A stretch of 64,000 nucleotides of DNA, taken from contig JAIWNF010000014.1 in NCBI GenBank assembly GCA_025093555.1, positions 620,001 through 684,000 of the forward strand, in the 5' to 3' direction. This document shows, one piece after another, positions 28,341 to 39,436 of this stretch. The stretch comes from Circinella umbellata. Its lineage: Eukaryota; Mucoromycota; Mucoromycetes; Mucorales; Lichtheimiaceae. Position 1 is the stretch's first letter; each line of letters opens with the position of its first letter. Under the pieces are notes generated by a model, which saw nothing but the letters and a program-made list of their open reading frames with translations, was not told the DNA's origin and made no database searches. A program made the translations under genes and the position numbers.

Positions 28341-28979
28341 GGTTCACCCTATACCAATCTTCGTTGTGATCGCCTGTTAAAATATTACGATGCCACAAAT
28401 TGCAACTAGCATGCAGAAATAAAACTATTAGTAGATAGCTTACAAAAGTCAGAAAATTAACAATACTTACAGCTTTTGTACCGCCAATTTGATATATGGA
28501 AGTTCTGAATCATTACAAAACGGATCAATCTTCTCGACGGATTGGTAGAGATCATTCTTTGTATTACAATTGCTGATGATATTCAAAATATCGTACTCTT
28601 CATGCTTCAGTGTCATTGACAGCGAAAGACGATAGTGTTGGCAAATACGATCAACCACGGTTCTTAATCGTTTAGGAATTATTGATGCTCGTGTCAAGTC
28701 CAATACGTCATTAGTACCACTGTTTTAACATAATTAATACAAAAGTATATTGTTTGGCACTTTATTCAATTCTTTTACTTACAAATGCTTATTCAACATC
28801 TTGACTTGATTCCCCCAGCCAACGTTTTTGAAGTCGGTTGCTTTGAGGTACTTTCTCTTCTTTGGTTCAGGCTGCTGCTCTTCGCAGTTACTATCATTTT
28901 CATCGTGGCTAGTTCCAGCTTCAAGTATTTCACAGTATGCATCTTGTACTAGGCTATCTTTCAGTATCTTCTTTGATTG
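27372..28979 (-). pseudogene. Unknown transposon-associated protein, left copy (5'-truncated)
   Basis: I do not recognise this gene, though it resembles multicopy hypothetical proteins of Mucoromycota. Four exons join in one open frame: 28979-28783, 28719-28471, 28135-27727 and 27662-27372 (381 residues, no stop). No start codon is found, because the 5' end is cut off 104 bp upstream by the hAT-like element. It has an acidic segment followed by a basic nuclear-signal-like patch (QQPEPKKRKYLK), and a helical middle. A conserved-looking core, KDIRLDFIFTN...ALYCEDKPYERA, shows the D...ExK spacing of PD-(D/E)XK nucleases (inference only). A poly-Ser stretch and an acidic tail (DDAIVTFDDNDEYLVYSWED) end it. 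It lies immediately upstream of, and in the same orientation as, the transposase remnant. Confidence 0.65.
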
Positions 28980-29083
28980 CTATAAAAAAAGAGAGAGAAA
29001 GACTATTAGTATTGAGTTGAATAAAAACCAGTGAAAACTATGCTGAAAGCACCTTTTTGATGTTGAAATTGATCAAGGAGAGA

Positions 29084-30056
29084 TAGGGTTCTTAGTAGAC
29101 CGATCCGGATCGGATTGGCACCATTTCGAATCCGATCCGTTTTAAAACGGATCGGATTTTCGGAAATCCGGATTGTCCACGGATTAGAGAATTGCAAACC
29201 GAATCCGTTTCGTAAAAATCCGGATTGAATCCGTAATCCGTAATGCAAAAGAATCAATTAGATGAAAATTTAGGCTATATAGTAGATGTCATAGTATTTT
29301 TTCACGAGAGAAGGTGTTTTACAAGATTGTGTATGGTAGTCGTTTGAGATCGTTTAAGAAAATTAAAATATTGGTAACAAAGGTGCATTATTTTTAGATG
29401 ATTTTATTATTTTGGTTTGAAAAACATAATAGGAAATAAATAAGTTATAATAAAAAAAGAATTGTAGTAATAAAAAGTTATAATGGGAAAAAAGAAGTTA
29501 CAATGGGAAAAGAAAGTTATAGTGATAAAAAAGTTTATAGTGAAAAAAAAAGTTATGGTGGTGGTAGAAATATAACATGACGTGGATTTTTTTTTGTTGG
29601 GGCGAGTAGTGTGCTGAAAAAAAAAAAGAGGTATAAGTTTACCTTTTCTGTTTTACAACCAAATAAAAGTTCATAATTCTCTTTATCATTACTAGATTGA
29701 TAAAAATAATAATTAAGTTCATTAATCTCTCTTTTTTCTTTTAAATATTTTTTTTTATATTAAAGCCTACTTTTCCTTTCAACTGCTCTATTCAAGTATA
29801 TAATAATATACAAAAACTTACTCTCTTCTTTATTTGAATATATATATACCTTACCACAGCATTGTTAAAACTTTGATCCATTACTCTATAATTATAATGA
29901 CGGATCAGAAAAATCCGACGGATCCATAGATCTCAATCCGTTTACAATCCGGATTGTAGAATTACGATCCGAATCCGTTGAGACACAATCCAAATCCGAT
30001 CCAATCCGTATGAAAAACGGATCGGTTTATAAATCCGGATTGTACTAAGATCCCTA
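29084..30056. mobile_element. Non-autonomous hAT-like element at the palindrome centre
   Basis: It has inverted termini TAGGGTTCTTAGTA (left) and TAGGGATCTTAGTA (right, reverse complement), 13 of 14 identical. The TAGGG start is a common hAT terminal pattern. About 170 bp inside each end is packed with ATCCGGAT, CGGATCGG and AATCCG words in both orientations, like hAT subterminal transposase-binding repeats. The interior (29260-29890) is AT-rich, with AGTTATA-type repeats, and has no coding frame. The 8-bp flanks (AGGAGAGA left, GGTGAACG right) do not match, so a target-site duplication is missing. Confidence 0.7.
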
Positions 30057-30262
30057 GGTGAACGTTTACGGGGACCTTTTCGACTTTATATTTAATGGAC
30101 AAGTAGGGTATGAAACTAAAAGGTATGAAATATAGGATATCAGACGAAAAGCAGTAATTCTATATCTCATTTTTTGTATATCGATGAGAGTCAAAGGAAA
30201 TTAGCTTGGACGAATGTGTGTCATTAAGATAGTTATTCTAACTTTCTTCTTTTCTCTTACAG

Positions 30263-31026
30263 ATCTGAATGTCACTCCTTAATTATCAAGTCGTTACGAA
30301 AAATGGGTCTTCTAGATGCAAACACAAAAGATATCAGACTTGATTTTATTTTTACAAACAGTAGTGGTTTAAACGATGCTTTATATTGTGAAGACAAGCC
30401 TTATGAACGTGCTTCAAAAGACAACGAAAAAACCAGAAATTTAAGAGAGCAAGCATTGAACTACTGGGTATCTCTTTTGCCGTACAATGAATGTATTGAG
30501 CATATCACTGCCGTAACTTGCCAATTCAATAAGCTTACACTTCAAATTGCGGCTACAAAATACATTGCGGGTGTTACTGTTCGTTCAGCCTTGAGGGAAG
30601 TCAGAATTCCTAATAAGGATCAAGAGGGAGCCTCAGTCGCTGACTATTTAGCAACAGTTATATCTTTAGTGGTATGTGCTCTTGTATTAAATACATTTCT
30701 TAACCAATTACTCATTCCTATGTATACTTTAATAGAGAGTGATAATCAGAAACTTTGAAATAATCAAGCTTATGACTGATATTGTCAAAGAAGACAATCT
30801 AGCTTTTCTTTCCTCCTCGCTGTCCCCTGACATATGCTACAGAGACGATTCACCACACTCCTCCCAATCCAGCTCAAGCTCGTCATCGTCTTCTGAAGGA
30901 TGGTCGACCCAGGAAAGAAAATCAAGGATAATGCAGAAGATTGATGATGCCATTGTTACCTTTGATGATAACGATGAATATTTGGTTTACTCCTGGGAGG
31001 ACATTGTTTTTTCTCCAAACCCCTAA
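30263..31026 (+). pseudogene. Unknown transposon-associated protein, right copy (exons 3-4 only)
   Basis: It contains only the last two exons, 30263-30671 and 30736-31026. They are identical in translation to the left copy, including the poly-Ser run and the acidic tail. The intron between them (GTATGT...AATAG) is also conserved. The first exons are missing because the arm begins inside intron 2, next to the hAT-like terminus. It starts internally, although a Met at 30303 could open a 2-exon product. Confidence 0.65.
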
Positions 31027-31130
31027 AAAATCTTATTGCTTTTTAATTGTATACCACCTACACCACAAATAAATGAATAAATCGTCATTTCCATGCAATC
31101 TATAAAATATGCACGAGACTGCTCCCCCCA

Positions 31131-31680
31131 GGGGGCATCTTCAGAATTTTTGTCGATATCCCATCTCATACAGTATTGGGAGCTATATCTTCTGTAGGCG
31201 TAGTAAGTGTGTCTATGAGATAAGCGGGTAATGTAAAAAGAAGAAAGGAAGTTGGAGAAACTAAGTATAAGACACTAGGTGATAAAGTGTTAGTGCCTAT
31301 CAGAACTACTGGTTCTTATTTTATGCACTTTATTGTTGACACAATGGATGTTATGGACACATTTGCAGATATGCAAGGATGTCATATTGTTATGGACAAT
31401 GCTCCTATACATGTTCCTGCTATGATTGATTCTTTAAACAAAAAACGCAGTTATGTTCCAGTTTATCTTCCCCCCCCCTTATGCGCCTGAGCTCAATCCT
31501 ATTGAGTATTTTTGGGCTATTGTTAAGTCAAAGGTTAAACCTCATGCATTGAAAGACACAGAAACTCTGATTAGTAGAATAGTAGAGTCTTGTGAAAAAG
31601 TTCTTCTTCGGCATCTTGAAAATTGTGTTCAGTGTTCCGTAAACTTATTTGATAAGTGCTTGAATAAAGAACCTATTTGA
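31131..31680 (+). pseudogene. Tc1/mariner (DD34E) transposase remnant, right copy
   Basis: Inverted partner of the left copy. It shares the TAA stop after VSMR, which shows that both derive from one already-broken gene. It has GCHIVMDNAPIHVPAM (catalytic Asp) and, after a frameshift in a poly-C run, YAPELNPIEYFWAIVKSK. Allowing for that shift, 34 residues separate Asp and Glu, which is the DD34E spacing of Tc1 elements. The N-terminal half is missing. Confidence 0.8.
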
Positions 31681-31775
31681 TCCCAACTTGTTGCTCACTG
31701 AGGAGAACACACGATAAATTTATCAAGTGGCCAATTGAGACTCGGGAAAGTGACCATTTGACGGCGGAAAAGTAG

Positions 31776-32748
31776 TAACTTGTTTTATACATGTAATAAA
31801 ATTCAGTTGAGCGTGTACATACTAGAATTCTTGGTTCATTCAGCTGATTGGCATGACCTTAAATAAGTAAAATACCGTTATCACTAAGTACTATTTTGCT
31901 TTATTGTATTAAATGTACGATTATCCTTGTACCATGTGAAAATATTTGATGTTATCAATGATAATACGACCTCAATGACGTAACAGGATCCTTTTTTTTT
32001 TTTGTCATTCTTATCCATATCATTAAAATACTACATTTACACTGTTAGGAGAGTGTAAGTTATTGAGCAGAAGGGTTAACCGTAGGTTATATATTATAGC
32101 GTCATTTAATACCCTCTGTTAATTTCTTCTTTAATCAATGACTGATCATTTTAAGAACGATTTGTTTACTATCGTATTTTGTAGGTGTATTTTACAGGTG
32201 TTTACATATGCTGTTAGGATAAAGTTTACAATATACTGCTCATTATGTAAGAATAAAGAGGATCGGATGTTTGATGTTCTTTTATTATACATACCACTCT
32301 TTCACTTGAAGACAGGATAGTAAAAGTTTGTGAATACTAACCATTTTCACATGAACGCATGCATAACCCACTTGTGAGCTCAACAAACATAAATTACCAA
32401 CTTTTAGAATTTTTTTTACAGTTGTAAAATTATTATGAAAATTAATATTATTTTCTTCATTTTTTTTTCAAGTGGTAAACGGTAAGAATCTATATATTTT
32501 ATTTTTTTAACGTATTTCTTTGCTACGCCCTTTGCTTCGTATCCAAAGAATACTAGTATTATTTTTTTGTTCCTGGACTTAAAATTATGTGTATGAATAC
32601 CAAAGTTATTAGAAAAAAAAATAGAATATAGGTTGCTATTGATTTAAATTTAAGTATAACTTTATTAGGCTATTAGCCAAATAAAACAAAACATGTTTTT
32701 TAGTTGGTAGTAACCATATATGGTTGATTATTTTTCGACTAGCCAGCG
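31776..32748. other. Spacer between the palindrome and the MULE
   Basis: AT-rich DNA without a recognisable gene. The frame at 32138-32320 has no family features. Confidence 0.55.
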
Positions 32749-35700
32749 CCTTCTCGATTTTACCGAACACGTGACCCGGAAAAAAAATCGCGGATAAATT
32801 TGTTTCCGTAAAAAACTCAGTGATCAAAAAAAAAAAATAAAGTACCTGTTTTTTTCAAAAAGAAAATTGTTATTATTATTATTATTACTTTTTTTTACTT
32901 TAATCACTTTAAAAATATCGAAATGGATAACAATACTGCTACCAACATCACCCCAGCCACCACTTACCGCACTGCCTGTCATAGTTTTAAACCTACTGAG
33001 TTATTTGCAGGTAGACAGAGACAATACAAAACCTGTAAAACGTGCCGAAATCGTAGAAGCGATGTTGGTAAACCAATCGCTGACGATTTACTCGTTACAT
33101 TAGAAGAAGCATTGGAGATGATTCCTTCTCGTTACGACGATGAAGAAATAACCGAAACAAACCGAGATGATGCGTCAATTGACTACTCGATTACTGCATA
33201 CATTCGCCTCGATCAAGAAATGTTGGACATGGATGATCAGCATTTAGTTACGCATATCCGTACCAGCATTGAAGCACGCGATGGATATCATTATTATCAT
33301 TATTTCACGGCTGCTACTCACTTAAAGTTTGGCAGTACATTTATTTGTTGCTGTTCTCAATCCTCGGAAAGTCAACGACAAGTTCCAGATAATCGCCGTA
33401 GAAGGATACATACACGGATGGACACATTTAGCTGTAATGGTTACATCAATGGGATGATTGATAGACCTAATAGCTATGTTCGTATCACTATTGAGCATTC
33501 TACTGGCCATCGCGCCGCTCCTAGTGCGACAAACAACAACGTTGATCGTGAACTAATTACGTATATTAGTGAAAAATGCATTACAATGAATGCCCAAGAC
33601 TTGTATTTGGATATTTTGACCGTGTATCCTAATACAATGGGTACACTCACACAAGCCCAAGTTTACTACTGGTGGAATAAATCGTTCGAAAGCCAGTATA
33701 AACTTCACAGAAATCAGTTCACGTCTACGGAAATGCATTTAGATAGAGCAGCAGCGCGAGGTGTTGAGAAAGTAAGTCACCTTTATACTATTGTACCATG
33801 GGATATAAGTTTTGAGACTATTTATGGCGAAACAGACATGGTATGATAAATAGAAAACTAGTTTATTAAGTGTAAAATAAATAAAACAGATACTTGGTCG
33901 TACCCGCCAACAATACTCTACTTTGGGCTTCACTATGCCGTTGTTCAGAGTAATATGTGAAATGGCAGAAGTTGAAGAGTTCCATGTAGATAGTACCTAC
34001 AAAACCAATCGTACTGGTCATGAGCTTTTTAGTATTGTCGCGTCAGTCAATGGCATCGGGTTCCCGATTGCATATTTCTTATTGAGAATGAACCCAATCA
34101 ATGAACCCATTAACTCTAATGACCAATCTGATCCAACGAATCATACCAATCATACTACTACAATCAATACCAGCAACTCTCCAACCCCCAACATCGATAA
34201 CACACCTACTACTTACGCTCCTACCGCCGAAGAAATACAAGAAGCAACACGATCACAATTAATTGCTGGATTTTTTACTAGGTTGCGTAGCCGAGGTTTG
34301 AACCCTAGATTCATGTTCACAGACAAAGATGAAGGCCAAATCGATGCGATTAGTCAAGTTTTCGGCGGCAATGCTGTGCGACTATGTCTTTGGCATCTAA
34401 TGCGCGCTGTTAAGTTACAGCTTGCAAAGCCCAAGCTATCTAATCCACAATATAACATTAATGAAGCTGTAAATCGATTCCCATTCGTCAGTCGACAATT
34501 TCAGCCAACAGCAGATCGAAATGGAAGAAGATGTGAAAATGCTGGACATAGGGAGGCTATCGTTGTAATGATGCGAAAGCATTACCATATGCATAGTAAC
34601 ATTCCGATCGAAGGAGGTACGTATAGCATTTCAAGCGTCAAGTAAAATATATTTGATCTTATAGTAATGATTGAAATACGTAATAAATATATTTAAATTT
34701 ATATATCATAGAGTATTTTACTTCTATTGAGATCCATAATCGCTGTGCAGAAGAAATATATACTTTTTGTGTACAACATAATCTTCAGGATGCTTGGGCG
34801 TATCTTTATTCTAGATGGTATCGCGATTCGTGGTGGAATAAATGGGCCCGTAGTACCAGAGTACCCATTCCCATTGGCAAAACAACAATGATGATTGAGT
34901 CACAATGGAGAATCCTGAAAAGAGATTTTTTAATTAACAGTAATCGACCACGATTAGACTTTCTTGTGTGGATCATCATTCAAAAGCAGTTAGTTAAAGT
35001 GCATCACAACTTTATGTTAAAAGTTGTGAATCGCGCTGAAAAACTTGAATGGGAATTGGAATTTGTTCGTGAGTGGCATGTCAAAACTGGTCGTAGTGAT
35101 CCAGACTCCAATAGCAGAGGGACTCGTGCAGAAAATCCTGATGCGGATCAATTATACTTACCATCATTGGAAAATTGGACATGTGGTTGTCCTTCTTTTG
35201 CCACCAGTCGCTTTATGCTTTGCAAGCATCTTATATCACGCTATCGCAATTCCACTCCATTGTTACGTAATGTCTTTGGTGCGCATGATTACTTTATATG
35301 CCGCCAATCTATTGCTCCATATGTGAGGCTTTTGCCGGTATGTATCACATAAAGATAATATACTTTTTGAACTTATAAGTATTTTAATGAACGTACTACT
35401 ATATAGAACCATACATATCCTTTTTCTCTTGTAATACTTCCTGAAGGTGGATTAGAAGTTCCACAAACAACAACTCGTCCAACCCGTCTAGTATCTCCAC
35501 AAATAAGACCCGTCACAACGCCAAATCCACCAAATCCACCAATCCCAAGCTCTCCTACTAGCGTTTCCAACAATGAAGAAGAAGAAGAAGGAGAAAGGGA
35601 GGATATAATAGTCAATGACCAATGGCAACAACAAATAGAAGCAGAGGAGTCGATTGCTCACCTTCAGGAAGCACTTGCTAATATACAGCAAGCACGTGGT

Positions 35701-36400
35701 GGTGCTTATAACAACTATCGTGGTTTATTAGACCAACATCAACGTGACGTCTTTGATCGTTCAGTCCGTGATAACAACACCAATGATTACTTTCATCATG
35801 TTCGTCGGTATCGTGAACGACGACGCCGTGATCGAACGTGGCGTGACGATAATCCATATACACGCTACCTCTAAACTACATTTCTACCCATTTTTTTTCA
35901 TATGTTTAGATTCCTATTTCATTTACTCATCCACTACTTTTGTTCAACAAGTGGTAAATATAATCAAACAAGGTAAGGTGAAATAGATAATAGAAATATG
36001 GTCTTTTATGAGAATCCATAAACTTATATAAAAGTAAATAAAATGATAGTCATTATTAATTAATCATATTCAAGTCTGTATTTATAATGTTTTGATGCAT
36101 GGTCTTTTTATTCTACAAATATTACATGTTTCATCAAGGATCCATGTATTTCAAGATTAACTCTAAATTATTAATTTTTACCATCATCCATTATCATTAC
36201 TTTTATTATTATTATTATTATTACGTATCACTTTTTTTTATTATTATTTTTTATTATCATTTTCTATTATCACTTTTTTATTGTCAATTTTTTTTCGTCA
36301 ATTTTTTTTTTTCATTATTACTATTACCATTATCGGAATTTTAAACGGAAAAACATATTTCCTGTTTCTGAGACTCAAATGTTCGGTAAAATCGAGAAGG
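32749..36400 (+). mobile_element. MULE DNA transposon, apparently complete
   Basis: The element is bounded by a perfect 21-bp terminal inverted repeat, CCTTCTCGATTTTACCGAACA at 32749-32769 and its reverse complement at 36380-36400. Between them lies one uninterrupted four-exon transposase gene. Outside each repeat is a CTAGCC word (CTAGCCAGCG left, GGCTAG right), suggesting that the repeat extends a few bases with an indel. No clear 8-11 bp target-site duplication was found. Confidence 0.8.
32923..35874 (+). CDS. MULE-type transposase with SWIM zinc finger
   Basis: A cut-and-paste transposase of the Mutator-like superfamily. Four exons, 32923-33840, 33890-34616, 34712-35337 and 35407-35874, give 912 residues with no stop or frameshift. 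The N-terminus has a possible zinc-binding cluster (TCKTCRNRR). The catalytic core starts near residue 310. First Asp: FHVDSTYKTN (about D340). Second Asp: FMFTDKDEGQIDA. Then comes the MULE-typical CLWHLMRA. The Glu is probably in MMIESQWRILKRDF. A SWIM finger follows near residue 705 (CGCPSFATSRFMLCKHL). The tail is Pro-rich, then acidic, with an Arg-rich end (HHVRRYRERRRRDRTWRDD). A 46-residue Asn/Thr/Pro-rich insert sits between the first two Asp residues. All key residues are present, so it may be active. Confidence 0.88.
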
Positions 36401-36798
36401 GGCTAGGGGGTGTATTTTTTTGCAGCTATCTGCAATTCGTAAAATAAATAAAGATTTTAATAGAGATTGTTATACTAGTATTTTTTGACAACGAAACTGC
36501 TGAAAAAAAAACCGGAAAACAAAAGAACGTTTTGTGGGATTATCAAAATGATTGGGGGTTCTTTATTATTGTACACTTATATTCAACAGCAAAAAAATTT
36601 CGTTCATAACTATCTAAATAAAGTTTATCTATTACTCCGTTCCCATTCACATGACCCATTCTTTTTTTTAAGTTTAAGTTTGTTCTCGGCGGTCATGCAA
36701 AAAAAAAAAAACAAAACTTAATGTCATCATTTGGTAACACAAATTAACCTTTTTTTTTCTTAAATATATTCAAGTGTTTGAAGCATTGCCTGCGAATA
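36401..36798. other. Spacer between MULE and MITE
   Basis: AT-rich sequence with poly-A tracts. The frame at 36485-36721 is low-complexity and matches nothing. Confidence 0.5.
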
Positions 36799-37185
36799 CT
36801 GGATTTTTAGACTGCTTTTGCGCATTGTAATTATTTTATTTGCGCACTTGGAGTTTTATTTTTGCGTACTCCCATTAATTTTTTTGCGCACCCTAATTTT
36901 ATTTTTGCGCATATAAAATTATTCCGAAAATCGATAATGATAATGTTCTCGAATATATATGATAACGGCATTGAATATTAAGATTATTAAGAAATAACTA
37001 TGTATTACAATATATTTTCTGAAATAGCTGAGCGTTGTAAGGAAGTTTATTTGTAAAAGAAAAAAAAGTTAATGGGCAAAAATAACATTGAGGTGTGCAA
37101 AAATATTTAGTGAAGTACGCAAAAATAAAATTCCAAGTGCGCAAAAAAAATAATTACAATGCGCAAAAGCAGTCTAAAAATCCAG
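36799..37185. mobile_element. Tc1/mariner-type MITE with GCGCA-rich terminal repeats
   Basis: This 387-bp element begins CTGGATTTTTAGACTGC and ends with the reverse complement, flanked on both sides by TA (36797-36798 and 37186-37187). The inverted repeats extend about 85 bp with few mismatches. They are studded with TTTTGCGCA/TTTTGCGTA words every 20-30 bp in one orientation, and TGCGCAAAA in the other arm. The centre is AT-rich and non-coding. Its termini differ from those of the palindromic Tc1 composite, so it belongs to another family. Confidence 0.85.
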
Positions 37186-38184
37186 TACTCATTTTTCTTT
37201 TTTATCTATTTACATAGGAAAGCTCCCCGTGATCATTATATATTTTACATTGCGTACCTGTCGAGAAAACAAAAACAAAGTATTTAAGATAAAAATAAAG
37301 AAATCTACCATAAAGATATAACTATAAGATATCTTTTAAATCTACAATGATTCTGTACATAGATTTATTTCTGTTAAGAAATTAGTGTTTTCCGCTACTA
37401 AGTATGAATGTGCGTAAAAACATTATCAAGGCGGGGATAGTGATGACGAATAAAGTAGCAGATGACAGCACTACAGTAAATAGTAAATAGTCATTGTGCA
37501 TAATTCTTTATATAGCGCATACAAAATAGGAAGTGGTCTAAGCTTTTTATGTCTTTTTTTTCATCCCAGCCACTATTTCTCAGAAAGAAAATGGAAATGA
37601 CTATTGATAAAAAAAAATGCTAAAAGAAATTTCAGTAAAAGAAAGGAGATAGTTTATAGTGGGAAATTTATTACTGATGTCCATCATCAACATGATCAAT
37701 TTACATGTTGCAAAGAATCCAAAAGAGAACAAAATATCGGGCAGTGATTATATGTATCATCGATGATGAAACAAATGATTCTACCTGTAATTCTATTTTT
37801 TTATTTTACTTGATCATTATCAATAATGAATGAATACAGCCACAGTAAAAATAAATTCATGATTTTACAACGGTTTATAAATACAAAAAAAAAAGCAAAA
37901 TGGCGAGCTCTTGGTAATATACAATTAAAAAAAAAGGTGTCTATCACTGCGCAGCTTTTGTTCTTTCTATATGACTAACAATTATGTACACATTTTATAA
38001 AGAATAGAATAAGGTACAATGTCTATTTGAAAAAACAACAAAAAATAACTCTTTGTATATACACTGTTATGAATAATAATTCTCTATCTTCACAGCAGAA
38101 ACATAAGTTGAGAGCATTAATACTACGCAAGTGGGTTACCTTAATATTATAGAAAGGTGAAGACGATGATCCATATATTATCAC

Positions 38185-38218
<34 letters not shown>

Positions 38219-39436
38219 GTAAAAGGGATACATTGGCAGCATAATAAGGTAGTAGTTAAAAAGAAAACATTTTGCTTTTATTTAATTAACGAATCAATCA
38301 TTATAAGCTAAAGCTGGATTTAATAACCACGTGAACGCTATGGCGGATAGCTAGCAACAGTTTTATTTGTAACAACATACCCCATATTTGTAAGATGGAA
38401 TAGTTCTCTTATATACAATATATGTAAATGTATGTATATACTACTTACTATGCAAATGTAATTTATTAAGTCTTCTTATAATTATTCCAGAGAGGATTGA
38501 TAAAACATGTATTTTGTGAATAGTATATGATAGCTTCCAAAGAATTATATATCGTCAAGAGAAGAAGGGAAAAGGCGAGATGAATGGAAAAAAATACGAT
38601 CTAGAAATGGAGTAATGTTTTATTCTTTGTTATTTGACAGTAAAATAAAGAGATAATGCACATGTGATTGAGTTTACAATACTATCATTATTAATTATTT
38701 ATCATGTGGATTGTACGTACTAAATAAGAAAAAAGAGATATACTGTTTATTATTGAATGCAGTTGTTGGTGCCTAAATATTACGCATGTTATGATATTAG
38801 CACTTTAGATTCATTTATCTATTTATTTGACGAACGAAAATATTAAAATTAGTATTGATACTATCATAATGTTTGCTTTCAACATACAACACACTGTATA
38901 TAATATTATTATATGACAAAAATCCCCCCTTATTATATATAACATTTGCAATATCTTTCTGTGTCGCATGACACTAGATCGAAGTAACTTGTTGCTATGC
39001 GCACATTCTTCTTTTTTCTCTTTTGTTCATTAGAGTATATGTTGGAGTAATACACTTGCATTGTATCCGAAAACGCATGGTCTAGACTAAACTTTAACAA
39101 CTTTACTATAAACCCTTAAAAAGATATGCATGAAAAAAACTCTATTAATAGTATATGTTTACTATGGCGAAATTATAAATATATTAGGAGTTTTTTTTAA
39201 AAAAAAAAAGTGAAATAGAAAGTAAAACATACTCTAATGTTTTACTATAATAAAATGATTTATAGCTATTATTTAGTGGCGGAGGGGGAGGGATAATGGT
39301 AATAACACGTCGTGTATGCAAACAATAAATTGAGAGCATGTATGTAGAAAACAAAATAAACAAGATCAGATATATACAAAAAAGCAAAAAAAGCATATAG
39401 AATAAAGTAAAATATTAATAATACGTAAGAAAAGAG
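37186..39436. other. 2.2-kb gene-free region downstream of sulfate permease B
   Basis: AT-rich, with an ATT/TTA trinucleotide tract near 38187-38218. No conserved frame is seen. Confidence 0.55.

Larger units (their letters stand above)
26413..31775. mobile_element. Palindromic composite Tc1/mariner element
   Basis: A 5.4-kb structure with two inverted arms (26413-28340 and 30058-31775) around a unique centre. Each outer end reads TA then CTRCTTTTCYGCCGTCAAWTGG going inward (left from 26413, right reverse complement from 31775). Both ends are therefore flanked by TA, the Tc1/mariner target. Each arm carries the same Tc1-type transposase remnant near the outside and the same unknown gene inside. 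From 27372 to 28340 the arms match base for base in length, with no indel (mirror positions sum to 58398). The left outer end carries about 185 extra bases (around 26441-26626), bounded by TCAATTGG-like words. Both transposases are broken, so movement would need a helper. Confidence 0.8.
30058..31775 (+). repeat. Right arm of the inverted repeat
   Basis: It starts at GTGAACGTTTACGGGG, directly after the hAT-like terminus, and mirrors the left arm outward to the terminal GAAAAGTAG-TA. The two accessory exons translate identically in both arms. The transposase part is visibly diverged. Confidence 0.85.

Noticed and set aside
29006..29257. 83-codon minus-strand frame across the hAT-like end
   Set aside because: Its translation is made of ATCCGGAT-type repeats (repeated NPIR-like words) and crosses the element boundary.
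38187..38218. ATT trinucleotide runs (also near 11370, 17085 and 63800) considered as CRISPR or tandem-repeat arrays
   Set aside because: They are simple microsatellites without spacers. The genome is eukaryotic and no array architecture is seen.
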